A stretch of DNA of 64,000 nt from an uncultured Alphaproteobacteria bacterium (lineage in GTDB: Bacteria; Pseudomonadota; Alphaproteobacteria; Caulobacterales; Caulobacteraceae), in contig CALETE010000056.1 of NCBI GenBank assembly GCA_937920085.1, positions 62,001 through 126,000 on the forward strand, read 5' to 3'. A program made the translations under genes and the position numbers. Shown here piece after piece: positions 8,635-16,096 of the stretch. The notes beneath the pieces were generated by a model. The model did no database searches, was not told the DNA's origin, and saw only the letters and a list, made by a program, of their open reading frames with translations. Within the stretch, counting starts at the first letter, position 1. Each line of letters starts with the position of its first letter.

Positions 8635-9308
8635 TTTTGATTCGTCGGTGCCGTGGTCGAGCCCGCATTTAGGCGGAAGCGTTTGCCCAGACGGTTGAAC
8701 TCCGCCATGGACGGTGTGACCTCAAAGCCAACCAGAACTTCGAAGTTGGAGCCAGAAGTGGTCATTTTGGCGCGAGGGATCACCACTTGATTGATCTCTT
8801 CGGTCACATAGACGCGATCCTGGCCGGGCTGAAACTTAACCGGCAAATCGAAGTATTGCTTGGCGATCACCGCTTCATTGCGTTGGGTCACTGCGATCCA
8901 GTAGCGATAGGTCTTGGTGTCACCCACCGCCTGCGGACCCTTGCCCAATTCAAAAAGCACCTGCATTTGCAGGGTGATGGGCTGGGCATCTTTGTAAGCG
9001 CAACCAGCTGAAATACTTTGTATTTCTCCAGAATATCCAACGCTGGCCGAGGCTTCTTTGTCGTCCTTGAACTCCACATAACGCCCAGCGTCGTAAAGCA
9101 CTTTTACATAGGGACACGGTCCGGCATTCCGCAGCTGAGGCAGAGGGGCCTGACGGTCACCGAACTCGGCATCACGTTTCTTTTTCTTGGCCTGGTCTTC
9201 CTGCTGGCGATCATCATCGCTGGGTCGTCCCTGGGCGAAGGCTGTAGTGGCCGGCAAGGCGGCAGCGGCGCACAAAAGGGCGGCGACAAAGAAAAGGGAC
9301 CGGCGCAT
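8631..9308 (-). CDS. Exported protein of unknown function
   Basis: A 225-residue protein with a clear Sec signal peptide (MRRSLFF, hydrophobic core, cleavage after TAFA near residue 25). A charged linker follows (about 28-50: acidic then KKKKRD), and then a beta-rich domain with two cysteines (NAGPCPYV and SAGCAYKD) that could form a disulfide. I do not recognise a named family; similar proteins next to argS occur in Caulobacteraceae as far as I recall. The stop overlaps the argS start by 4 nt. The location should be the periplasm or outer face. Confidence 0.8.
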   Translation of the reverse strand: MRRSLFFVAALLCAAAALPATTAFAQGRPSDDDRQQEDQAKKKKRDAEFGDRQAPLPQLRNAGPCPYVKVLYDAGRYVEFKDDKEASASVGYSGEIQSISAGCAYKDAQPITLQMQVLFELGKGPQAVGDTKTYRYWIAVTQRNEAVIAKQYFDLPVKFQPGQDRVYVTEEINQVVIPRAKMTTSGSNFEVLVGFEVTPSMAEFNRLGKRFRLNAGSTTAPTNQK

Positions 9309-9337
9309 GGGGTCGTCCAGACAAGGGGCTGCGGCGG

Positions 9338-9357
9338 GGGACCCGCCATGGGGTCCC
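9338..9357. repeat. Inverted repeat in the divergent ispH promoter region
   Basis: A perfect 7-bp inverted repeat (GGGACCC 9338-9344, GGGTCCC 9351-9357, 6-nt spacer) lies between the divergent exported-protein gene (start 9308) and ispH (start 9427). No T-tract follows on either strand, so a terminator is unlikely. It could be an operator or a leader hairpin for the minus-strand gene; chance cannot be excluded. Confidence 0.4.
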
Positions 9358-9426
9358 TAGTAATGTCTAAAGATTGCGGCTGCAACGCGGCTGGCGCCGA
9401 AGCTTTTCAAGCCTTAGCTTAGGGCC

Positions 9427-10380
9427 ATGCAATCTTCCCCCACGACACCCCGCCCTTTGACCGTTCTTTTGGCCACGCCCAGAGGATTTTGCGCGGGCGT
9501 TGACCGCGCCATTCAGATCGTCGAACGCGCCATCGAGAAGTATGGCGCACCGGTCTATGTGCGCCACGAAATCGTCCATAACCGCCACGTGGTTGATCGC
9601 CTCAAGGCCCTGGGCGCTGTTTTTGTAGAAGAGCTCGATGAGTGCCCCACAGATCGCCCTGTGGTCTTTTCGGCCCACGGCGTTCCCAAATCGGTTCCTG
9701 AGGCCGCCAGAACCCGAAACATGCTCTATCTCGACGCCACCTGCCCCCTGGTCTCCAAGGTGCATGTGGAAGCTGGGCGCCACTTCGATGCCGGGCGTGA
9801 AATTGTGCTGATTGGCCATGCAGGTCATCCCGAGGTCGTTGGGACCATGGGCCAACTGCCGCCCGGTGCCGTGGCCCTGGTTGAAACGGTCGAAGACGCG
9901 AAGGCATTTACCCCCATAGATCCGGGCAATATCGCCTTTGTCACTCAGACCACACTGTCGGTGGACGACACAGCCGATATCATTAGCGCCCTGAGAGACC
10001 GCTTCCCGGCCATATCGGCTCCACACAAAGAAGATATTTGCTACGCCACCACCAACCGTCAGGACGCCGTAAAGGCCATGGCGGAGGGCAGCGATGTGGT
10101 GCTGGTCATCGGATCTGCAAATTCGTCGAACTCGGTGCGCCTCGTAGAGGTCGCTCGAAAAGCGGGCGTTTCGGCGGCCCATCTCATCGATGACGCCTCC
10201 CACCTGGACTTAGCCTGGATTGAAGGTGCCCGCTCGGTCGGCGTGACGGCCGGCGCATCGGCTCCAGAGGTTCTGGTTCAGGGTGTGATCGACAAGCTGA
10301 ATTCCGCCTTTGACGTCACGGTGCGCGAGATTGAGGCGGCCCGGGAAACCGTCAGCTTCAAACTGCCGCGTATGCCCTAG
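9427..10380 (+). CDS. ispH: 4-hydroxy-3-methylbut-2-enyl diphosphate reductase
   Basis: Last enzyme of the MEP isoprenoid pathway: reduces HMBPP to IPP and DMAPP with a [4Fe-4S] cluster; cytoplasmic. It is 317 residues. The three cluster cysteines are C22 (PRGFCAGVDRAI), C106 (LDATCPLVSK) and C205 (KEDICYATTNRQ). Further conserved blocks are HEIVHN (47-52) and SAHGVP. It heads a rightward row ispH-thrB-rnhA, a gene order seen across Alphaproteobacteria, with 62 nt to thrB. Confidence 0.97.
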   Translation: MQSSPTTPRPLTVLLATPRGFCAGVDRAIQIVERAIEKYGAPVYVRHEIVHNRHVVDRLKALGAVFVEELDECPTDRPVVFSAHGVPKSVPEAARTRNMLYLDATCPLVSKVHVEAGRHFDAGREIVLIGHAGHPEVVGTMGQLPPGAVALVETVEDAKAFTPIDPGNIAFVTQTTLSVDDTADIISALRDRFPAISAPHKEDICYATTNRQDAVKAMAEGSDVVLVIGSANSSNSVRLVEVARKAGVSAAHLIDDASHLDLAWIEGARSVGVTAGASAPEVLVQGVIDKLNSAFDVTVREIEAARETVSFKLPRMP

Positions 10381-10442
10381 ACGATCTAGAGCGCCTTCTG
10401 TGACTTGACCAATAGGCCGACCTCCCGCAATCGGAGCGCCGC

Positions 10443-11408
10443 ATGGCTGTTTACACCGATCTCACCGACGAAGACTTGGCCTCCCTGCTGGCGGCCTATG
10501 ACCTCGGCGCGCCCCTGGCCTTTAAGGGCGTAGCCGAAGGGGTCGAAAATTCGAACTTTATGCTCGAAACCGAGACGGGGCGCTATTTTCTGACCGTCTA
10601 TGAGAAGAGGGTCCGCGCAGAAGAGCTGCCATTTTTTCTGAACCTCCTCAGCTGGCTGGCCGATCACGGCTATCCGAGCGCTGCCCCCGTCGCCGATCGC
10701 TCGGGCCGTATCCTGCAAACTGTACGCGGTAAGCCTGCCGCCATTGTCACCTTCCTCCCAGGCCTCTCTGTGCGACGCCCCAATGTCGCCCATTGCCGCG
10801 AAGCGGGTGAAGGCTTGGCAAAGCTGCACCTAGCCGCCCAGGGGTATGCCGGAATCCGCACCAATGACCTCGGCCAGGCCGCCTGGGCACCAATGTTTGA
10901 GCGGCTGAAATCAGCTGCAGATGACTTGAAGCCTGGGCTCTCGGCGACCCTGTCGTCTGATCTTGATTACTTCGCCGCCCATTGGCCACAGGGCCTGCCC
11001 AGCGGGATAGTTCATGCCGACTATTTTCCAGACAATGTGTTCTTCAATGGCGGAAAATTCGCCGGTGCCATCGACTTCTATTTCGCCTGCGTCGATGCCC
11101 TGGCCTATGATATTGCCGTTGCACTGAACGCATGGTGTTTTGAGGCTGATGGCAGCTTCAATATCACCGCGGCCCGTGCCTTGGTCGCCGGCTATGAAAC
11201 CCATCGCCCGCTGACCCCAGAAGAACGTCACGCCCTGCCCATCCTGGCACATGGGGCAGCCATGCGGTTCTTCCTCACCCGGCTTGCAGACTGGGGCGCG
11301 ACGCCTGCAGGTGCCTTGGTGAAGCCAAAGGATCCCTTGGAATACGAACGCAAGCTGGCTGTGCACCGTGAAGCCCCTGATTTGGTGCTTATGGGCGCGG
11401 GGCAATGA
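10443..11408 (+). CDS. thrB: Homoserine kinase (ThrB, APH-fold type)
   Basis: Phosphorylates homoserine to O-phosphohomoserine in threonine synthesis; cytoplasmic. It is 321 residues of the aminoglycoside-phosphotransferase-fold homoserine kinase found in Alphaproteobacteria, not the GHMP-kinase type of E. coli. The N-terminus MAVYTDLTDEDL and the block GVAEGVENSNFML (about 29-41) are typical. The catalytic loop is IVHADYFPDNVFF, and the Mg-binding Asp lies in AIDFYF. The stop overlaps the rnhA start by 4 nt. Neighbouring ispH and rnhA support the assignment by conserved order. Confidence 0.95.
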   Translation: MAVYTDLTDEDLASLLAAYDLGAPLAFKGVAEGVENSNFMLETETGRYFLTVYEKRVRAEELPFFLNLLSWLADHGYPSAAPVADRSGRILQTVRGKPAAIVTFLPGLSVRRPNVAHCREAGEGLAKLHLAAQGYAGIRTNDLGQAAWAPMFERLKSAADDLKPGLSATLSSDLDYFAAHWPQGLPSGIVHADYFPDNVFFNGGKFAGAIDFYFACVDALAYDIAVALNAWCFEADGSFNITAARALVAGYETHRPLTPEERHALPILAHGAAMRFFLTRLADWGATPAGALVKPKDPLEYERKLAVHREAPDLVLMGAGQ

Positions 11409-11851
11409 CCCCGCAGGTCGTAATTTATACCGACGGTGCCTGCTCGGGAAATCCGGGCCCGGGCGGTTGGGGTGCCATTCTGACCCTGGGTGAGAACGTC
11501 AAAGAAATCTGCGGCGGTGAGCCAGATACGACCAATAACCGCATGGAACTCATGGCTGCGATCCGCGCCTTGGAAGCCCTGACCAAACCCTGCAGTGTCG
11601 AACTTCACACTGACAGCACATACGTCATGAAGGGCATTTCGGAGTGGATTCACAACTGGAAACGTCGGGGTTGGCGCACCGCCGACAATAAGCCGGTTAA
11701 GAATGACGACCTTTGGCGGCGGCTGGACGAGGCCCGAGGCCGTCACCAGGTGACCTGGAAATGGGTCAAGGGCCATGCCGGCCACCCGATGAATGAACGG
11801 GCGGACGAACTCGCCCGCAAAGGCCTGACAGAAGCCCGCGCCAACCCTTGA
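11405..11851 (+). CDS. rnhA: Ribonuclease HI
   Basis: Cleaves the RNA strand of RNA:DNA hybrids; 148 residues, one RNase H domain. The catalytic carboxylates are all present: D10 (IYTDGACSGNPGPGG), E48 (NNRMELMAAI), D70 (HTDSTYV) and the last Asp in NERADELARK, with the assisting His in HAGHPMNERA. The start ATG lies inside the thrB stop region (4-nt overlap). No terminator is visible at the end, and a -35-like TTGACA (11848-11853) overlaps its stop codon, possibly serving the following MarR gene. Confidence 0.96.
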   Translation: MTPQVVIYTDGACSGNPGPGGWGAILTLGENVKEICGGEPDTTNNRMELMAAIRALEALTKPCSVELHTDSTYVMKGISEWIHNWKRRGWRTADNKPVKNDDLWRRLDEARGRHQVTWKWVKGHAGHPMNERADELARKGLTEARANP

Positions 11852-11876
11852 CAAGGCGGGCGGCGCTCCCCAGATC

Positions 11877-11890
11877 GTTCAATATTGAAC
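11877..11890. promoter_or_regulatory. Perfect 14-bp palindrome, probable MarR operator
   Basis: GTTCAATATTGAAC is fully self-complementary and lies 10 nt before the MarR-type gene at 11901. MarR dimers commonly bind AT-centred palindromes of this kind, usually next to their own gene. The site lies just after a TTGACA (11848-11853), so bound protein would overlap the promoter. The role is inferred from symmetry and position. Confidence 0.6.
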
Positions 11891-11900
11891 CAAATGGAGT

Positions 11901-12383
11901 ATGGCAGTGTCCTCAAGCCCCCTACGCCACACGGCAGCCCCACAGGATCATCCGCATATTGAGGTTTTTACGACGATAAGTGCCATAGAACATTATCTTC
12001 GCAGGACCGTAATCCGCCACCTCCCAGCCGGCATGACCTATGCGCATTTCGAAGTGCTCCGGTACTTTATGCGGCACGGCGACGGCTTGACGCCAGCCCA
12101 GCTGTCCCAGGTGCTGCTAGTCACCAAGGGCGCAGTCACCAACATTCTGCAGAAGATGGAAGATCAGGAGCTAATTGCGGTCATTAGCGATACGTCAGAC
12201 GGCCGCAAGAAACGTATCAGGGTCACGCGCACCGGAATTGAAACCGCAAATGCCCTCTTCAAGGCCATGAAGGCACAGACCGAGAAGCTTCGAGACGGCT
12301 TTACCGACAATGAATTCCGCGAAGCCCTTCCCTTCTTGAGAGCCCTGGGAGCCTTCCTGGCGGAGGAAACGGCGACGGGATAG
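11901..12383 (+). CDS. MarR family transcriptional regulator
   Basis: A 160-residue single-domain regulator. The winged helix spans about residues 45-115: THFxVL-like first helix (YAHFEVLRYF), recognition helix around LVTKGAVTNILQKMEDQELI, and the wing SDGRKKRIRVTRTG. Flanking helices form the dimer interface. The ATG at 11901 is only 1 nt from GGAG (11896-11899), so the GTG at 11907, 7 nt away, may be the true start. The perfect palindrome at 11877-11890 suggests autoregulation. The ligand and other targets are unknown; the following DUF3147 gene, 8 nt downstream, is probably in the same transcript. Confidence 0.88.
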   Translation: MAVSSSPLRHTAAPQDHPHIEVFTTISAIEHYLRRTVIRHLPAGMTYAHFEVLRYFMRHGDGLTPAQLSQVLLVTKGAVTNILQKMEDQELIAVISDTSDGRKKRIRVTRTGIETANALFKAMKAQTEKLRDGFTDNEFREALPFLRALGAFLAEETATG

Positions 12384-12391
12384 GGTCGGGC

Positions 12392-12760
12392 ATGTTGTAC
12401 CTCATCCTAAAGGCTGGCCTATCGGGCCTAATCATTGCCGCCGTTTCGGAAATCGCTAAGCGATCTCCTGGATTTGGGGCCTTGGTCGCTTCACTGCCTC
12501 TGGTATCTATCCTGGGAATGATGTGGCTTTGGCAAGACACCCATGACCCTCTCCGACTGGCCGATCATGCCCAGGCGACCCTTTGGTATGTCCTGCCGTC
12601 TTTGCCAATGTTCCTGATCCTACCGGCCCTACTTCGTCGAGGCACGCCGTTTTGGGTCGCCCTGGGGACAGGATGCCTAGTCACCATCGGGCTCTATCTC
12701 CTGATGGTCTCGGCGGGGCCAAGGTTAGGACTGCAGCTTGGGGGTTCAGGGGGAAGTTGA
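12392..12760 (+). CDS. DUF3147 family membrane protein
   Basis: A 122-residue inner-membrane protein with about four hydrophobic segments (roughly 1-20, 27-47, 65-85, 90-110). The sequence AGLSGLIIAAVSEIAKRSP and the following ASLPLVSILGMMWLW match the DUF3147 family, which has no known function. It follows the MarR gene by 8 nt and is likely cotranscribed with it. Downstream it converges on the PhnA-like gene at 12825. Confidence 0.8.
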   Translation: MLYLILKAGLSGLIIAAVSEIAKRSPGFGALVASLPLVSILGMMWLWQDTHDPLRLADHAQATLWYVLPSLPMFLILPALLRRGTPFWVALGTGCLVTIGLYLLMVSAGPRLGLQLGGSGGS

Positions 12761-12824
12761 TGGTCGGGACCCCATGGACCTCGCCGAGGGGCAAGGCCAT
12801 GCGACGCCAGGTCAATCGACTTAA

Positions 12825-13130
12825 TCAGGATTTCCTCACGAACTCAGCCCGCAGAACCAAGCCCTTAATGCCTTCGTACCGGCAGTCGATCTCCTGATCA
12901 TCGCCGGTCAATCGGATCGACTTGATCACGGTTCCCCGCTTCAGGGTCTGACCGGCGCCCTTGACCTTCAGGTCCTTGATCAGGGTGACGCTATCGCCAT
13001 CGGCCAGCAGATTGCCCACCGAGTCCCTGACCTCGACTGCGACGTCGCCCTTGTCCTGCAAATTTGCCGCGCTGACCCACTCGCCCGTGGCTTCGTCGAA
13101 GACAAAGTCCTCGTCACTGTCGCCTGACAT
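12825..13130 (-). CDS. PhnA/YjdM-like protein lacking the zinc ribbon
   Basis: A 101-residue protein whose C-terminal two thirds (VRDSVGNLLADGDSVTLIKD, LKVKGAGQTLKRGT, EIDCRYEGIKGLVLRAEFV) is the PhnA/YjdM domain, annotated as alkylphosphonate utilisation although the actual role is unknown. The usual N-terminal zinc ribbon with two CxxC pairs is absent; an acidic segment (about 1-30) replaces it, leaving a single Cys near the end. Similar short forms may be standard in this clade. It is transcribed convergently to the DUF3147 gene. Confidence 0.82.
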   Translation of the reverse strand: MSGDSDEDFVFDEATGEWVSAANLQDKGDVAVEVRDSVGNLLADGDSVTLIKDLKVKGAGQTLKRGTVIKSIRLTGDDQEIDCRYEGIKGLVLRAEFVRKS

Positions 13131-13272
13131 GAGCCTGCCTCTCCGGAGCCTGAATTTACGGACCCGGCAATAGCAGAAATTGGCGGGGTCCCCCTAACGC
13201 CATTGTCAGTCAGGTTCCTGCTGGTCCGATGGTTCTGGCTGATGCAAACTGAATCCAGCGCGGGGGAAACCG

Positions 13273-14058
13273 ATGACAATCCAGCTCAGACAGATCTGCC
13301 TGGTGGCCGAACAACTGGCACCGGTCATTGATGATCTCAGGCAAATTCTGGGGCTTGAGGTGTGTTATATTGATCCGGGCGTCAAGGTGTTTGGGCTTGA
13401 GAACACCCTGCTACCAGTCGGGCGGAACTTCATTGAAGTGGTTGCCCCTATTGCGGAAAATACTGCGGGCGGACGCTACCTCCAGCGGCGCGGGGGCGAT
13501 GGCGGATACATGGTGATCACCCAGGCCGACACCCGGCAAGCCCAGGCTGCGGTCCGTGGTCAGGCCCTCGAAAACGGCGTGAGGGTCGCCTATGAAATGG
13601 AGCGTGACGGCTGGAACCTCTGTCAGCTTCACCCCGGCGATATGATCGCGGCCTTTCTAGAGGTCGAGTGGGACCAGCATGAAGACCTCAGCGGCCATTG
13701 GATGCCGGCTGGTGGGACAGGCTGGGAGGATAAGGTTCGCCAGGATGTCACTCAGGATATTGTCGGCGTTGAACTTCAGGGGCCAGAACCCTTAGTCCTG
13801 GCGGATCTCTGGGCGCGGGTGATTGGTGCAGAGGTCCAAGTCGTCGAAGGGCTACCAACCCTGGCCCTAAACAATGCAGTTCTGTCCTTTGTGGAAGCTG
13901 TCGATGGGCGAGGCCCGGGCCTTTCGGGCCTGACCCTTGCTGTGCATGACCGGGACGGAATCCTTAACCGGGCGCAGGCGCGCGGGAGACCTGTTTCTGG
14001 AGATCGGATTGATATCGGCGGCGTCTGGTTTCGTCTGACATCTGCTGGGCAGGCCTGA
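13273..14058 (+). CDS. VOC (glyoxalase/bleomycin-resistance fold) protein
   Basis: A 261-residue protein that looks like two vicinal-oxygen-chelate modules. The N-terminal part (1-125) opens with LRQICLVAEQLAPVIDDLRQ, and the C-terminal part (about 155-255) opens with IVGVELQGPEPLVLADLWARV. Such proteins bind a metal and act on, or sequester, small hydrophobic substrates. The usual metal-binding His is not obvious, so catalysis is uncertain. It lies 2 nt before the GMC oxidoreductase gene and should be translated with it, suggesting a shared small-molecule pathway. Confidence 0.75.
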   Translation: MTIQLRQICLVAEQLAPVIDDLRQILGLEVCYIDPGVKVFGLENTLLPVGRNFIEVVAPIAENTAGGRYLQRRGGDGGYMVITQADTRQAQAAVRGQALENGVRVAYEMERDGWNLCQLHPGDMIAAFLEVEWDQHEDLSGHWMPAGGTGWEDKVRQDVTQDIVGVELQGPEPLVLADLWARVIGAEVQVVEGLPTLALNNAVLSFVEAVDGRGPGLSGLTLAVHDRDGILNRAQARGRPVSGDRIDIGGVWFRLTSAGQA

Positions 14059-14060
14059 TC

Positions 14061-15659
14061 ATGCTGACAACAGTCGACGTCGTGATTGTTGGTGCCGGAG
14101 CCTCTGGTGCGGCAGTTGCCTGGAGCCTGGCCGACACGCGGATGCAGATTGTCTGCCTAGATCAGGGGGGATGGCCCAACCCGGCCACCTTCCCCTCCGC
14201 CGGTCGGGACTGGGAAGCCCGCCAGCATAGCGATCACAGCTTCAATCCCAGCGTCCGGCGGGCGGCGGCGGACTATCCGATCAATGAAGAGGCTTCACCG
14301 ATCAAGATCGCCAACTATAACGGGGTTGGCGGGGGTACTGTGCTTTATGCGGGACACTTCCCGCGCTTCCATCCTTCCGACTTCCGGGTGAAGACTCTAG
14401 ATGGGGTGGCCGATGACTGGCCCATCGACTACGCGACCCTCGAACCGTTTTACGACCGCAATGACGCCATCATGGGTGTGGCCGGCTTGCGCGGTGACCC
14501 TGCCAATCCCCTGAAGCCAGAACGCATGCCACCCCTGCCCCTTGGCAAATCCGCCGCAGCCGTGGCACGGGGGTTCAATGCCCAGGGTTGGCACTGGTGG
14601 CCCTCTGATAGCGCCATTGCGACCCAAGAACATGAGGGACGAGCCCCCTGCATCAATCTGGGTCACTGTCTCTATGGCTGTGCCCAGGGAGCCAAGGCTA
14701 GCACCGACATTACCTATTGGCCTCTGGCCGTCCGGGCTGGGGTCGAGGTCCGGACGCACTGCAGGGTCCGTGAAGTGTGTGTTGATGACCAGGGCATGGC
14801 GACCGGGGTGATCTATTTCGACGCCGAGGGTCAGGAACAGTTCCAGCCCGCCCATATGGTCATTATGGCCTGCAATGGCGTCGGAACGCCCCGCATACTT
14901 CTGAACTCAAAGTCGAAGCTGTTCCCTGACGGCCTGGCCAATTCCAGCGGGCTGGTGGGCCGCAATCTCATGTTCCACCCCTATGCCTCGATCACCGGCT
15001 ATTTCGACGCCCCCCTCGATGGGGGGCGTGGGCCCAGCAATGGCCTCTGGAGCCAGGAGTTCTATGAGACCGATCTCAACCGGGGTTTTGTCCGGGGCTA
15101 TACCTACGAATTCAGTCGCGGCGGCGGTCCGGCCAGTCAGGCCCTAGGGGGGATTGGCAGCGGTCGCGTGCCTATAGGCTCTGGACATCACAGGGCATTT
15201 CGCAAGCGCCTGGACCACTCAACTGGCATGGTCGCCATTTGCGAGGACCTGCCTGAGGCCCACAATACCGTAACCCTTGACCCCACCCTAACCGATGCTC
15301 ACGGCATTCCGGCCCCCAAGATCAACTATACGATCAGCGAGAACAGTCAGCGCATGCTGGACTTCGCCATGGCCAGAGGGGCCGAAGTGATGAAGGCGGC
15401 GGGGGCCTATGAGGTGCAGACCGCCGCACCCTTATCCTTTGGGGGCTGGCATCTCATGGGAACCGCCCGAATGGGCCGCGATCCAAAGACCTCGGTCGTC
15501 AATGACTGGGGTCGGAGCCATGATGTGAAGAACCTGTTTGTGGTGGACGGCAGCCTGTTCGTCACCTCGGCGGGGGTGAACCCAACATCGACCATCCAGG
15601 CCCTCGCCCTCTATGTGGCCGACGCCATCAAGTCGCGCCTTGCCAACCTGTTTGACTGA
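14061..15659 (+). CDS. GMC family FAD-dependent oxidoreductase
   Basis: A 532-residue flavoprotein of the glucose-methanol-choline family. The FAD dinucleotide motif VIVGAGASGAAVAWSLA is at 8-24. The C-terminal catalytic block has H464 (GGWHLMGTARMG) and N507 (SAGVNPTSTI), the His/Asn pair of many GMC dehydrogenases. The C-rich stretch INLGHCLYGCAQGAKAS (about 196-212) is characteristic of the membrane-linked dehydrogenase branch (gluconate/lactose dehydrogenase-like). It lies between a VOC protein (2-nt gap) and a probable small subunit (8-nt gap). The substrate is probably a sugar, sugar acid or alcohol, not determinable here. Confidence 0.88.
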   Translation: MLTTVDVVIVGAGASGAAVAWSLADTRMQIVCLDQGGWPNPATFPSAGRDWEARQHSDHSFNPSVRRAAADYPINEEASPIKIANYNGVGGGTVLYAGHFPRFHPSDFRVKTLDGVADDWPIDYATLEPFYDRNDAIMGVAGLRGDPANPLKPERMPPLPLGKSAAAVARGFNAQGWHWWPSDSAIATQEHEGRAPCINLGHCLYGCAQGAKASTDITYWPLAVRAGVEVRTHCRVREVCVDDQGMATGVIYFDAEGQEQFQPAHMVIMACNGVGTPRILLNSKSKLFPDGLANSSGLVGRNLMFHPYASITGYFDAPLDGGRGPSNGLWSQEFYETDLNRGFVRGYTYEFSRGGGPASQALGGIGSGRVPIGSGHHRAFRKRLDHSTGMVAICEDLPEAHNTVTLDPTLTDAHGIPAPKINYTISENSQRMLDFAMARGAEVMKAAGAYEVQTAAPLSFGGWHLMGTARMGRDPKTSVVNDWGRSHDVKNLFVVDGSLFVTSAGVNPTSTIQALALYVADAIKSRLANLFD

Positions 15660-15667
15660 GACGGAAT

Positions 15668-16096
15668 ATGGCCCTTACAGACCAGCAGATTGAAGCCTTC
15701 CGCACCATTGCAGGCCGGATCATTCCCGCTGAAGACGGTGCGCTCGGTGCCGATGACGCCACCATTTTTGCTGATTTAAGTTCAAGCTTGAACGACATTG
15801 CGCCGGCCATTGCCAGCATCATCGACGCGGTGAACCTAGAGGCCTTTGGCAGGTTCGCCCAACTGCCCTCGGTCGAACAGGATGCCATACTGCGCAAGGT
15901 TCAGGGTGCCCTGGGCATGACCTTCTGGGCCGCCGTCCAACGGGTGACGCTGTGCTATTATCGCGATGATCGGGTGCTCAGCGCCCTTGGTCTGCGCCCT
16001 GGCCCACCCTTTCCCAGGGGGCAGGTCCTGGAACAGGGCGATTGGAGCCTGCTGGACCCGGTGAAAGCCCGCCAGCCCTTTTGGCGCGAAACCTAA
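15668..16096 (+). CDS. Probable GMC dehydrogenase small subunit
   Basis: A 142-residue helical protein with TDQQIEAFRTIAGRIIPAED at its start, which resembles gluconate 2-dehydrogenase subunit 3 / lactose dehydrogenase small subunits. Those usually carry a Tat signal that exports the folded flavoprotein; none is visible here, so the complex may be cytoplasmic or exported by other means. The gene follows the GMC gene by 8 nt. Its 3' end overlaps the convergent malate synthase gene by 4 nt. Confidence 0.65.
   Translation: MALTDQQIEAFRTIAGRIIPAEDGALGADDATIFADLSSSLNDIAPAIASIIDAVNLEAFGRFAQLPSVEQDAILRKVQGALGMTFWAAVQRVTLCYYRDDRVLSALGLRPGPPFPRGQVLEQGDWSLLDPVKARQPFWRET

Noticed and set aside
9682..9701. 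GTTC-N8-GTTC, like an SOS box
   Set aside because: The Caulobacter LexA site has a 7-nt spacer, and this match is inside ispH.
9367..10203. 278-codon minus-strand frame
   Set aside because: Antisense to ispH, whose cluster cysteines are all intact.
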